The position numbers were made by a program, and so were the translations under genes. Below, piece after piece: positions 10,145-19,800 of a stretch of DNA of 64,000 bases. Numbering within the stretch: position 1 is the first letter of the stretch; the number at the start of each line of letters is the position of its first letter. This stretch comes from Prostheceraeus crozeri. Lineage: Eukaryota; Platyhelminthes; Polycladida; Euryleptidae. The notes under the pieces are model-generated. The model did not search any database, was not told where the DNA came from, and was given only the letters and a program-made list of their open reading frames with translations. The DNA lies in the NCBI GenBank assembly GCA_907163375.1, contig CAJQUW010011023.1, positions 1-64,000 of the forward strand. The letters run 5' to 3'.

Positions 10145-11446
10145 TTAAAAATCAGTTCGTTGTAATTCATTTTGATAAAAACGGCCTCTGATATCTTCAT
10201 CATCTAAATCTTTGATTTCGTAAGTAATCGGATAACTTTGATTTATTTTAGAAATTTCAAATATTTCTTTAGTCCAATAACCAACAAAGCCTCTTTCAAA
10301 TTTATTCTTATATTTAAATATTCTAACTCTATCTCCAATTTTAAATTTCGGCTTAAGTTTCTGCAAATTCGGATTACTCTCATTCAAATTATTATTCTCG
10401 AATATTTTCTTTCGTATCAAATCAGGGTCGTCAGAAGCATTCTTTGGGGTTTCTTCAATACCAGAATGAACTTTATTATTGTACTCTTCTACAACTCCTG
10501 GTAATATCTTCAACCATTTCTGATTTCCTTGCTGAGTAAATTTTTTGAAAATTATATTTTTCAACGTCCGATTGAATCTTTCTATCACTACGGCCTTCCC
10601 TGCATTTTCAGTTGAATAAACAGTTTCAAATAGTGGCTGAACGTTTCGGTTATAAAATTCCGATCCTTTATCAACAAACAATTTCCTTGGCTTTCTATTA
10701 CTTTCTTTAAAGATTCCTTCAAACGCATATTTAACTGATAGACCACTTTTATTTTTTAAAGGCTTTACCCAAGCGTATCGTGTATATAAATCTATAACGG
10801 TCAATGCGTATTTGTAGTCCCTTTCATTCGGCATATGAATAAGATCAGCACTCCAAATATCATCTTTATTAAATACTTTTACTTTCAATAAATATTTAGG
10901 CCTTCTATATTCCTTGTGGATTTCGGACGCGTAGTGTCCAGCGTTGCTCTCAGAGTTATTAGTGCGAGCGTTGCTCTCAGACAGCTTTGCTGTCGTTTCA
11001 TTTAAACCCTGTCCGAATAATATTTTAGCTTGTAAAGCTTTCTTAACAAACATTCTTTCAATTTTTTCTCTAAATGTAGGGTTTTGAATACTATCTAATT
11101 CTTGAATCATCTTCTTATCAGCTGCATGTCGAGAACTTAGATCATGATTTCGATAAGCTAAATCATGCCTGTAAGCTGCGGCATCTACTCTATTTATTGG
11201 TTCTTCACCTGGTTTCGGATTATTATTCTCATCTAGTCTTATATCTAATCGAGTTCCTGGACCGGTATATGAATGACCAGGAAGATGTTTTTCTTTCGAA
11301 TATTTACTCCAAATAAATCCAGGAAAGTTTTCTAATGTTTTTTGTATATCACCACCGAAGTGGTATGGAACTTTGTTCTTGTCACCTCCAATATGCTGAC
11401 AATTTGAGTTTTCATTTTTTTTAATAGATAATTCAATAAATCTAAA
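10145..11446 (-). CDS. INT: Polinton integrase, in one frame with a phospholipase A2-like domain
   Basis: One open frame covers two domains. The upstream part (about 11111-11390) has the parvovirus-VP1-type phospholipase A2 signature: a calcium-loop motif SYTGPGT and the catalytic motif VDAAAYRHDLAY. This fold breaches endosomal membranes in parvoviruses and occurs as a virion protein in adintoviruses. The first ATG is at 11110, inside that domain, so the true start is unsettled. Counting from it, the retroviral-type integrase core follows: Asp89 (WSADLIHM), Asp147 (FVDKGSEF) and Glu177 (VIERFNRTLK), then a C-terminal SH3-like region (FKIGDRVRIF, about residues 255-300). Two hairpins (GAGC-GTT-GCTC and ACAGC-TTT-GCTGT, 10967-10993) lie at the junction of the two domains. 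Confidence 0.9.
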   Translation of the reverse strand, partial: FRFIELSIKKNENSNCQHIGGDKNKVPYHFGGDIQKTLENFPGFIWSKYSKEKHLPGHSYTGPGTRLDIRLDENNNPKPGEEPINRVDAAAYRHDLAYRNHDLSSRHAADKKMIQELDSIQNPTFREKIERMFVKKALQAKILFGQGLNETTAKLSESNARTNNSESNAGHYASEIHKEYRRPKYLLKVKVFNKDDIWSADLIHMPNERDYKYALTVIDLYTRYAWVKPLKNKSGLSVKYAFEGIFKESNRKPRKLFVDKGSEFYNRNVQPLFETVYSTENAGKAVVIERFNRTLKNIIFKKFTQQGNQKWLKILPGVVEEYNNKVHSGIEETPKNASDDPDLIRKKIFENNNLNESNPNLQKLKPKFKIGDRVRIFKYKNKFERGFVGYWTKEIFEISKINQSYPITYEIKDLDDEDIRGRFYQNELQRTDF

Positions 11447-11560
11447 TTAGAAATTTTTAATTTAATTAAATTTTCGGAATTTGTAGAATTCATTTTAAAA
11501 GATAAAAAAAATTTAAAAGATAAAAAAAATTTAAAAGATAAAATAAATGTTGTACCTAAT

Positions 11561-11665
11561 GGAACTTTGTTCAGAGGCTTTAGCCGATCGGACCAAAGGT
11601 TCTGAGGCTTTAGCCGATAGAACTTTGTTCAGAAGATTTAGCCGATCGGACCAAAGGTCCTGAGG
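11561..11665. terminator. Cluster of GC-rich hairpins after the 144-codon gene
   Basis: Hairpins GAAC-TTT-GTTC, GGC-TTTA-GCC and GGACC-AAA-GGTTC alternate, then the set repeats with small changes, up to 4 bp from the end of the leftward gene at 11669. The surrounding 150 bp are almost pure A/T. A 3'-end signal role is inferred. Confidence 0.5.
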
Positions 11666-11668
11666 TTA

Positions 11669-12103
11669 TTACCGAATCATACTAGGACTTAGATATATTC
11701 CAGAACCATCTTTAGTTTCTTTAATTTCAATTAAATCATCAACATTGTGGAGAATATTTTTAAGAACTCGTTTTCCTTCATCAACTAATTTTAATTTACT
11801 AATAAAATTATCTACTACTCCTTCACCCCTAGCAACTTTCTCTAACTCTCTATTATGACGTTTTTGTTCTTCTAATGCTGCCTTCTCTGATTTATTTTTA
11901 TTTACTGCTTGGACAATACCAGCTGTCCCACCTGCAACACTTCCTGCAGCTGCTATGCCACCTATTATTAGTGGAATTAATGGGAGAATCCCGCCGTTCT
12001 TTTCTTCTTGTAATTGAATATTCTCTATCATTGGTTTACTTATGTAATACTTTTTTTTGTTAATCGTTAATCGTAATAGTTTTAGGGGTATTTTTGTCAG
12101 CAA
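11669..12103 (-). CDS. Polinton small membrane-active/virion protein, unnamed
   Basis: A frame of 144 codons. Near residues 37-68 lies a long hydrophobic Gly/Ala-rich stretch (LPLIPLIIGGIAAAGSVAGG), followed by a charged helix (KNKSEKAALEEQKRHNRELE) and the terminus GSGIYLSPSMIR. This layout (amphipathic or hydrophobic segment, then helix, small size, next to the major capsid gene) is like the minor core or membrane-lytic proteins of adenoviruses and adintoviruses, but I cannot match it to a named one. The 5' end is not settled: a typical pre-start element lies further upstream near 12160. Hairpin clusters follow its end. Confidence 0.6.
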   Translation of the reverse strand: MLTKIPLKLLRLTINKKKYYISKPMIENIQLQEEKNGGILPLIPLIIGGIAAAGSVAGGTAGIVQAVNKNKSEKAALEEQKRHNRELEKVARGEGVVDNFISKLKLVDEGKRVLKNILHNVDDLIEIKETKDGSGIYLSPSMIR

Positions 12104-12336
12104 TATTACGTAATTTTAATTCAACAGTTTTATTATTATTACTTTTCGCTTGCGACATTTTTAATAAAAAAATTTTAAGTTATCAAAAATTTTAATCTAT
12201 TCTAGTTATGAATAAATTATAAGTTAAGAATTTTTTAATCTATTCTAGTTATGAAAAATTTTAAGTTACCAAAAAATTTTAAGTTACCAAAAATTTTAAT
12301 CTATTCTAGTTATGAAAAAATTTTAATTAACTTATC

Positions 12337-12362
12337 GGAGCGAAGCTCCTCTGGCTTTAGCC
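12337..12362. terminator. Double hairpin over the capsid gene stop codon
   Basis: GGAGC-GAA-GCTCC (12337-12349) and GGC-TTTA-GCC (12353-12362). Read leftward, the second hairpin contains the TAA stop of the major capsid gene. Position suggests a 3'-end signal. Confidence 0.5.
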
Positions 12363-13691
12363 TATCCTTACCATCTTTCCATTAAGAATTTCAATAGAAT
12401 ATTTTACATCTTCTAGCAATAAACCATAAGCCATCAATGAAGTTGTGGAATCTTTCTTTTCAATATTAATTGTTACATCACAACCATTTTTAATAATATC
12501 TTCAGATTGTGCACTTAAATCGAAACAGAAAATTGGATATAAATGTCTCCAATCTCCAGGAGTTAATTGTGGTTCAACTCCAAATTCTGTACAAAGATTT
12601 CGATAACAATCATATCCTTCCATAAATTGATTATTGGTATCATCGAATCTTAATGGATCAATTGGATATCGAGTTTGATTTAATGAAACTTGTAAACTTC
12701 GAATTGTATTAATATGAAAAATATTATTGTTCTTATCAAAACTTGGAGAATTATTTCTTTGAAATGTTAGTAATAAATATCTTGGGGTATTCGCAGTTCT
12801 AGTAAAATGCCAGTTAAATCTTTGTTCGGAAAAAGTTACTGAACTAGCAGTACGCTTTAGAAAATTTACTGGAATTGGTTTGTTAGTATTTAATCTTTTT
12901 GCAATAGCTGTTTCAACCTCTAAACTAGGAGTAATATGCGTAATCCACCATTCAAGTCTATCAATTTTTAAATATGCTTTTTTCCCAGTCTTACCAAAAA
13001 AGATTAATTCATTATTTGCCGTACGATGAATTATTAATTTAAATTTAAATTGATATGATATTTTGTCATAATCTAAATATCCGAATAATGGAGACAATGA
13101 CCAATTTACTGTCTGTTTACTTTTCTTGTTAAATTCACGTCTTTCTTTATATGCATCATTATTTGTTTTATTTAAATGTTTTGCAATATTTTCTACATCT
13201 TTCGCAATTCCTGCTGCATCTGTTCCAGCGTGAGTTAAATCATCAACAATTATACCATCATTAGTATCAGGAAACCAACCTTCGATTTCATACTTTTTAT
13301 TATTTTCACCAATTGTTACAAATCTAAGCATTGTATCAATTACACCTGGGGAATCACTTATTGTTTCTATATTTTGAGTTGCAACATCTAAACGCATTTG
13401 TGTAAATAATCTTGGAAAAAAATTATTTTCTAGTGTAATATTATCGGTATCTGGTAATGGTGTTGTAAAATTAGCATCACTATATAAAGAATATTCACAA
13501 TGTAAAAACGAATCAGGTAAATATATATAACTCTGCTGATTATCAACTTCAAAAATTAAATCACCTCCAGTATTTACTCTACTGGAAGATCCGGGATTCA
13601 TAGCAATTCTTATATAGTCATTCTTTTTTTGATTATTACTGACGAACGGAGGATCTTCTAATCTAAATTTATTTTCGATAAGCGAAGACAT
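12357..13691 (-). CDS. MCP: Polinton major capsid protein (double jelly-roll, hexon-like)
   Basis: A 444-residue protein, the right length for the Polinton/adintovirus hexon-like capsid protein that forms pseudo-hexameric capsomers. Recognisable family segments are an early beta-rich stretch (DLIFEVDNQQSYIYLPDS) and the conserved stretch near residues 301-350: TPRYLLLTFQ, then Phe-rich sequence, then LQVSLNQTRYPIDPLRFD, which corresponds to the 'PR-hydrophobic-FQ ... LN-YP' motif of the family. Start chosen at the ATG preceded by ATTTTTTATAAAA. It is flanked by two small virion-type genes, all reading leftward, consistent with a late gene block. No transmembrane segment. The assignment rests on motif memory, not on a search. 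Confidence 0.88.
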   Translation of the reverse strand: MSSLIENKFRLEDPPFVSNNQKKNDYIRIAMNPGSSSRVNTGGDLIFEVDNQQSYIYLPDSFLHCEYSLYSDANFTTPLPDTDNITLENNFFPRLFTQMRLDVATQNIETISDSPGVIDTMLRFVTIGENNKKYEIEGWFPDTNDGIIVDDLTHAGTDAAGIAKDVENIAKHLNKTNNDAYKERREFNKKSKQTVNWSLSPLFGYLDYDKISYQFKFKLIIHRTANNELIFFGKTGKKAYLKIDRLEWWITHITPSLEVETAIAKRLNTNKPIPVNFLKRTASSVTFSEQRFNWHFTRTANTPRYLLLTFQRNNSPSFDKNNNIFHINTIRSLQVSLNQTRYPIDPLRFDDTNNQFMEGYDCYRNLCTEFGVEPQLTPGDWRHLYPIFCFDLSAQSEDIIKNGCDVTINIEKKDSTTSLMAYGLLLEDVKYSIEILNGKMVRIG

Positions 13692-13784
13692 TTTTATAAA
13701 AAATAATTTGACTTTTTGTTTTTCTCACAGACAGAAAAAAATTTTACTAAAAAAATTACTAAAAAATTTTACTAAAATATAATT

Positions 13785-14300
13785 TTAGAATTTTGCTAGA
13801 CCAGCTCCGCTGCTGACGCCATTACCTCTTATTTCTTCAATTGTTTTTTCATTATGTTTACTATCAGACGGAGCTCCGCTCCTCAAGGTTTCCCCAACAG
13901 CAATGTTAGCAATTTTGTTCTTTGTTTCATCTGAAAGTTTTTTTAATTTTTTTAGTTCTTCGGAATCATTCCTAAGTTTACGAATAGCTTCTAGTTGTTT
14001 TAATTCGTTTTGAGACTTGACAGCATTTGATATTGCACTAGCTGTACTACCTATAGCAGCTGCTCCTTTTGCAGCAGATGTAATCAAATCTTTATTATTT
14101 TTAATTAAGTTAACGATACTACCAATACCAGAGAAGATCCCAGCTCCTTCCGTGCGAACGGCACCTGCGGTGCCTAGGAACTTTTCTGTTCCGACTGTTT
14201 CTCTATTATCATAATGATAAACAGGATTCATACGTGGTTCATGAGCAATTTTTTGATTTGAAGCAAAATGTTTAAGATTGTGTTTATAAATTATAGGCAT
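13785..14300 (-). CDS. Polinton minor virion protein, pVI/pX-like candidate
   Basis: A 171-residue protein with a glycine/alanine-rich hydrophobic middle (GAGIFSGIGSIV near residues 52-63, then ITSAAKGAAAIGSTASAI) and a following charged helical stretch (LKQLEAIRKLRNDSEELKKL). Gly-rich sites such as these can be cut by adenain-type proteases, which would suit a precursor virion protein, but no exact consensus is claimed. It sits directly upstream of the major capsid gene. Two hairpins fall inside its coding region (GGAGC-TCC-GCTCC at 13870-13882; GGCACC-TGC-GGTGCC at 14160-14174 with a partner at 14177-14192). Start supported by CCTAAAAAATG. Confidence 0.65.
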   Translation of the reverse strand: MPIIYKHNLKHFASNQKIAHEPRMNPVYHYDNRETVGTEKFLGTAGAVRTEGAGIFSGIGSIVNLIKNNKDLITSAAKGAAAIGSTASAISNAVKSQNELKQLEAIRKLRNDSEELKKLKKLSDETKNKIANIAVGETLRSGAPSDSKHNEKTIEEIRGNGVSSGAGLAKF

Positions 14301-14342
14301 TTTTTAGGATTAAATTTGACTTTTGGGAAAAATATCTACGTG

Positions 14343-15230
14343 TTAAGATTTACGTTTGTGAATGGACAACAACTTCGAGATAACTTTATTAATTGCCTGT
14401 TGCACTTTATCTATTGCGTCAAGCAGTGTGTGATGTACTTTAATTTCTTTTCTATTAACTTGCATTTTCTCCTGATTCATCTTCAACGCCGTTTTAAGAG
14501 CATTTAACTTAACTTTAAGAACATCTAATTGTCTTTTAACAGCATCTAACTGTTCCTTATTTTCTTTAGAGTTTTCTTGTAAATTTTTCTTTAATTCATT
14601 TTCTAAATTGATTTTAAGAGTTTTCATTTTATCAACTTTTTCATTAAGTGATTTTACTTCATTTATTATTCTATTCATCTTTTTCATTTGTTGAGTAATT
14701 TTAGAACTTAATTCATCAACACTTTTTTGGAATGTAGTTTGTAACTGCTTTAAATTTTTTTTAATTCTTTCAGGTAGTTTTTCTATTTCATCTTCTAATT
14801 GTTCTTTCAATAGTTGTATCTGATGTTTATTTTTAATTACAGCAGATTTTAAATTTAAAGAAAGTAATATTAAAATTTTTGATTGTTCAGAAATCTTTTT
14901 AAAAAGTTTTGCTATATCTGCTTCTAGCTCTCTATCCTTTTTATCAAGTTTTAATAATTTTTCGTTTAATGATTTGTCATTAAGTTTAAGCAACTTCAAT
15001 TCATTCATCAGTGGAACCAAAACATCGTTTATATATTTTTCTTTTAAGTCATTGATTTGCGTATCAACATATTGTTTATTTGTTAACTCTGTATTTTGTT
15101 GTGGAAGAATAGAAAGATGCAATGGACCAGATAAAACGTCTCCAGTTTTCATAATATAATTTTCTATCTCTATTTCTAATTCACGATTATTCGGGATATA
15201 TGCACCTCCACCAACATTTGGTAACATCAT
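14343..15230 (-). CDS. Polinton fibre-like coiled-coil protein
   Basis: A 295-residue protein in two parts. Residues 27-60 match the tail-fibre repeat of caudate phages, in which 'MKTGDxLSGPLxL' is followed about ten residues later by 'TNKQYVDxQI'; here MKTGDVLSGPLHL and LTNKQYVDTQI. From about residue 60 to 285 it is a nearly unbroken, Lys/Glu/Leu-rich heptad-type coiled coil. This layout fits a trimeric spike or fibre anchored by its N-terminus to the penton, although there is no obvious globular knob at the end. The gene lies in the capsid gene block. Start supported by TTTTTTATTGTTAAAAAATG; the second Met immediately after is an alternative. Confidence 0.7.
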   Translation of the reverse strand: MMLPNVGGGAYIPNNRELEIEIENYIMKTGDVLSGPLHLSILPQQNTELTNKQYVDTQINDLKEKYINDVLVPLMNELKLLKLNDKSLNEKLLKLDKKDRELEADIAKLFKKISEQSKILILLSLNLKSAVIKNKHQIQLLKEQLEDEIEKLPERIKKNLKQLQTTFQKSVDELSSKITQQMKKMNRIINEVKSLNEKVDKMKTLKINLENELKKNLQENSKENKEQLDAVKRQLDVLKVKLNALKTALKMNQEKMQVNRKEIKVHHTLLDAIDKVQQAINKVISKLLSIHKRKS

Positions 15231-15239
15231 TTTTTAACA

Positions 15240-15305
15240 ATAAAAAAATAAAATTTTTTCTAATAAAAATAAAAAAATAAAATTTTTTCTAATAAAAATA
15301 AAAAA
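15240..15305. promoter_or_regulatory. A/T-rich divergent promoter region
   Basis: The 75 bp between the divergent fibre-like gene and the plus-strand gene consist of a duplicated A-rich unit (AATAAAAAAATAAAATTTTTTCT). Both start codons are reached through T-tract/A-tract sequence. It is the only divergent promoter in the element core. Confidence 0.45.
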
Positions 15306-16643
15306 ATGGAAACCCCAAATTTAAAAAAATTATATTCGTCCGCATCATCCTGTTCTTCTTATTCGACGAGATCAACGGGATTTGAAAATAAATGTTTTGA
15401 TAATAATAATAATAATACTATTACAAATCCATGTATAGATGTTAATATTTTATTTCAATTACAAGCCGAAATATTTAGAGAACAGACTAAAGGTTTACCT
15501 TCTATAGAAACCAATTATTGTATTTTTCCAGGTGATCCATTTATTAAATTTATGGAGATTGTTAGTAAATATAATGATGTAGCTTATGTGGAATTAAATA
15601 AAGAAAATATGGTTATAATAGGTCATAATAATGTTTATGGTTTTATTAGAGCAGTTTTGCCGATTAGTAATACTGATTGGATAGAAACTAAAATTATTAA
15701 TTATATTAATATTAAAGAATTAGTTAAAAAATTAAAATCTTTTTCCAAAGAAAAAATTAGATTATTTGTTGATGAACAAAATCAATATAACATTCACATA
15801 GAGAGTAAAAAACATAATGAAGAATTATTTTGTCAGGTATATTATAGAGACACAATTTATAAACAAGAAACATTAGAAATGCCGCAAAGATATGATGATG
15901 ATACGTATATAGGATTATATTCCAACTTAAATATTAATTTATTAAAATCTTATATAAATGGTTTAGCTCAACAAGAGAAAATTTATATGTGGACAACACC
16001 TTATACTATTAACAATGACCATAATCATAATCATAATCATAATAAACGAACCGAAGGTTCTAGGGCTTTGCCCGATCTTAAAGAATCTTATGATAATAAT
16101 GATAATAATATAGATGATAATAATGATGATTCTGTAACATCTGAAAAAGGTGTAAATGGTAAAAAAGATTATAAAAATATTAGTAATTATAAAAATTTAT
16201 CTAAATTTCATTTTCTTACAATTGAAAATAATAATGATGGCATAGTTGAAGATACTGTTAGACAACTATGTGTCGGGTCTACAAAATTTAAATTAGGATT
16301 TACATCTAATCAATTTAAAATTTTATCATCTTTAACAAAAACTAAAAGTGATTCAGATTATGGTGGTGTTATTAAATTTTCCAAAAGAGATCAAAGACCA
16401 ATATTTTTCTCTATTATATTATTATCAGATAAAAGATGTAATTTAGAGTTAGATATTCCAATAAGAGAATGGTATCCTATCATGGAAGGGCATCCTATAC
16501 CAAAAAGTGTAATTTATGATGATGAAGAAACAATTTATGATGATGATGAAGAAACAATTTATGATGATGATGATGATGAATCAATAGTTAGTGAAAAAAA
16601 ATTTAAATTATCTTTTGATAAAACATTATATGATGAAACTTAA
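15306..16643 (+). CDS. Polinton protein of unknown function, weakly sliding-clamp-like
   Basis: A 445-residue protein, the only rightward gene in the element core. Residues about 75-185 (DPFIKFMEIVSKYNDVAYVELN, then INYINIKELVKKLKSF, then KEKIRLFVDEQNQYNIHI) follow the order of strands and helices of a PCNA N-terminal domain, and about 330-395 could be the second domain. This is a weak, shape-based guess; a clamp beside PolB would make sense. Between them is a disordered Asn/Asp/His tract, and the tail is a repeated acidic TIYDDDEE stretch. A double hairpin (16048-16073) is read in frame. Start follows AAAAATAAAAAAATG. Convergent with PolB. Confidence 0.6.
   Translation: METPNLKKLYSSASSCSSYSTRSTGFENKCFDNNNNNTITNPCIDVNILFQLQAEIFREQTKGLPSIETNYCIFPGDPFIKFMEIVSKYNDVAYVELNKENMVIIGHNNVYGFIRAVLPISNTDWIETKIINYINIKELVKKLKSFSKEKIRLFVDEQNQYNIHIESKKHNEELFCQVYYRDTIYKQETLEMPQRYDDDTYIGLYSNLNINLLKSYINGLAQQEKIYMWTTPYTINNDHNHNHNHNKRTEGSRALPDLKESYDNNDNNIDDNNDDSVTSEKGVNGKKDYKNISNYKNLSKFHFLTIENNNDGIVEDTVRQLCVGSTKFKLGFTSNQFKILSSLTKTKSDSDYGGVIKFSKRDQRPIFFSIILLSDKRCNLELDIPIREWYPIMEGHPIPKSVIYDDEETIYDDDEETIYDDDDDESIVSEKKFKLSFDKTLYDET
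16048..16073. repeat. Double hairpin inside a coding region
   Basis: GAACC-GAA-GGTTC (16048-16060), two bases, GGGC-TTT-GCCC (16063-16073). The TIR hairpins match it in inverted orientation apart from one loop base. It is translated in frame as part of a low-complexity Asn/His tract. Confidence 0.8.
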
Positions 16644-16699
16644 TAAGATAAAACTTAATAGAAAATACCAAAATATTCGATAAATATATTTTCATATGT

Positions 16700-16865
16700 A
16701 ATAAAATTTTTAGATGTAATAAGTTTTTAGATGTAATAAGTTTTTAGATGTAATAAGTTTTTAGATGTCATAAGTTTATAGATGTAATAAATTTTTTAGA
16801 TGGAATAAGTTTTTAGATGTTATAAATTTTTTAGATGTTATAAATTTTTTAGATGTTATAAAAAA
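16700..16865. repeat. Tandem AT repeat between convergent genes
   Basis: About nine copies of an 18-19 bp unit, GATGTAATAAGTTTTTA, separate the end of the plus-strand gene from the end of PolB. No GC hairpin is present here, unlike at most other gene ends of the element. Confidence 0.8.
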
Positions 16866-16869
16866 ATTA

Positions 16870-19800
16870 TTATCCCCACGTGTCATCATCATCACTTAAA
16901 TTACTCTCACAGATGATTGTTTGAAATATTTCAGCTTGAATATCTTCTCCGTTATAAGGTAACATAATTTCATTTTCATCAGGTGCTTGACGTTTAAGAA
17001 TATTTATTTGACCAGAAAATTTTTTTTCTTCAGTATTATTATTTTTATCAGGAATACTAATTCCAGTTTCTAAAGATCTTTTCCATGGTTTATTAACTGT
17101 AGTCGATAATGTTTTCCCCGAATATAATTTTAGAAAATCTTCTACTTTTACTTTATCTTGTGAATATCCTTTGAATGTTTTCTTTTCACTAAGTCTCCCT
17201 TGTTCATCTACAGTAATACAGTATTTTACTTTAGGTGCAATAAACATTGCAAAAATAATTCCACCATTTCCATAATCATTTTTCCCTTGACACAATTCTC
17301 CTCCAACATATCCAGCAGCGTCTAATTTATTAAAGAGCTCATTGGAAATATATATTGAATCAGTATCTGTATAATGAATGTATTTTTCTTTGAAACCATT
17401 AATTTCTAAAATAAAGTTATTCATGATTCTTCTAGAGTGAGAAAGAATGAAAGAACCTAAGTGTGATGGCATGAATGACGTCTTCCCATCTTTTACAATA
17501 TTAGTTTTGAGAAATTCATCATCTTCCATTTCTACTTTCGCTAAATATTGTTCATCATTTAATTTTTCATAATCTTTTACTTCTTGAGTGAAATTTTTTC
17601 TCAATGTATTCTCATTCCATAAATGATATTTAGTGGTTATATCTTTTTGCACAGTTTTGCCATATAGCGAATTCATCAATAATTTAATTAACTCATCACC
17701 TACAGTATTTCCTTCTGTTTTATATCTTTTTCTCAAATTAAAAAGTTTTTCAATATAATTTCGAAATGGTGAAACTTGATAATTTTTTTCATAAATTATA
17801 CCATCAGTAATATGTAAGATTTTTCCCCCACATCTAACAATTTCTTGTATGTCTACAGAAGTTAATACATCATAACATATACCATTTCTAAACCTGATTA
17901 CTTTTACATGAGAATTATTATTTTGATTTTTAACTTTATCTTTTATAGGAACTGGTTGGAAAAACATATCATTCGGATATTGAAACACAACAGAGAATAT
18001 TCCAGTTTTAGGTCTAAATGTTTGAGTATTAAATTTATATACTATTTCCCGCTCTTCTTCTTGACGAAATTTTCTAGCTGATTCAGCTTTAGGGTATTCT
18101 GAATTTTCATCATACATAGCTGATGGATATAAAGATGTTGCATCAAAAGCCATTAGAAATTCATTTTTTTGTTCAAGTAGTTGATTTGAAATTTTCTTAC
18201 AAATTTCAGTTTTATCTCCTAAATCTCGATACTGTTTCATTAAATCTATTAAATGACTTCCCGGGGACAAAGTCCCACCAGCGTAGCGACCAAGGGACAA
18301 AGTCCCCCCAGCGCAGCGACCAAGGGACAAAGTCCCCCCAGCGCAGCGACCAGGTAAATACTGTTTTAATATTGGTAACAAGATGCTACAAAATGGCGAT
18401 ATGTATTTTCTTATATTTGCTGAAACTCTTCCACCTTTAACAGATTTTCTAATATAATTTCTAGCCCATAAATCTATATGAGAATGAATATTTATATTGT
18501 CATTTTGTACGCTTTTCATCCAACCGTTAAATGTTAAAGCAGAGGATGTTAAATTAGTAGTTATATCTTCACCAACTAAATCTTGCATAACATTATTATA
18601 TTTGTAGATACAAAAAGCTAAAGAAAGAATATCGTCAACTAAATATGGTCTCCATTCAATTTCTTTTTCTTTATAATTTTCATGTGTTATGTCTCCAATT
18701 TCATAATTTAATTTACACACATTCGTAGGAATTTTAAAATTCTCACACCATTTAGAAAGACTTGTTTTTACATGTTGATAACTACATTTCATTATAATAG
18801 TTTGAAGTGCTAATTTACCTGACGGTGAATCTTTTTTCATATTGTTTTTAAATCTAAGAGATTTTTGAATATATCTACTAACACATTCAGTTGTATAAGG
18901 ATTTTGTAATGAAGCAGTCAATATTCCTCTTGAAGTTTTAAGAGGCGGTTTAGATAATTTAAAATTAGCTTTTATCGGAAAATAGGAATCAAAACCTGAT
19001 GAATTGTGAGCTATTAAAGTTACTCTAGAATAATTAAATTTTCCAAGAGTTTTAAAAAATTGATGGATCGGACATACGTCCTCTGGGTTTCCCCTGATTG
19101 GACATTCATCATCCTCAGTTCTCGTAAATATTTTCACACAATTTTGAAGTTTATTAAATTCTAATTCAGTTAAATTATTATACTCATTAATCTGTTTTTT
19201 AAGTTTTTTAATTTCATCTTCATCTTTTGATCGTTTAATTTTAATCATATCACTTAACAAACGTGTTTCTAATTCTTTCAATCTTTGTTTCGGTAAACAA
19301 CATATAAATTTATTAAAATTAATAGCTCCTACAGCATAAGGAATAGGATGAGCTGTTGAACAGTTAGGATCAGGAAAAGTTTCGAGATCCCAAATATATG
19401 TTGAACCATAGTCAATTTTTTTCTTTGTTATGATTTTATATGGACGCGTTGTTAGATTTTCATCAGTAACTGTTTTATATATGGGTTTGAAATTATTTTC
19501 AATTTCTCTAATAGCTTTTAATTTATGAAATTTATCAATTAAACAATAGTGACCAATTGTTGAACCTGCGTGAAAATAATTGTAATAAACATAATTATGA
19601 AACGTTTCAATTCCTCTAGGATTTAAATGACGATTGGCAGGACTATAATATTGAACACATTCTCCAAAATATTTATTGAATTGAGAAAATTTGCAGTTTG
19701 ACATTACTCCTGTTCTAGATGTGGCTTTCTCTTTATATAAAAAATTATTAAACATTTCTTTCATAATTTCTCCTTGTTCTTCATTAAAACCTCGTAAAAC

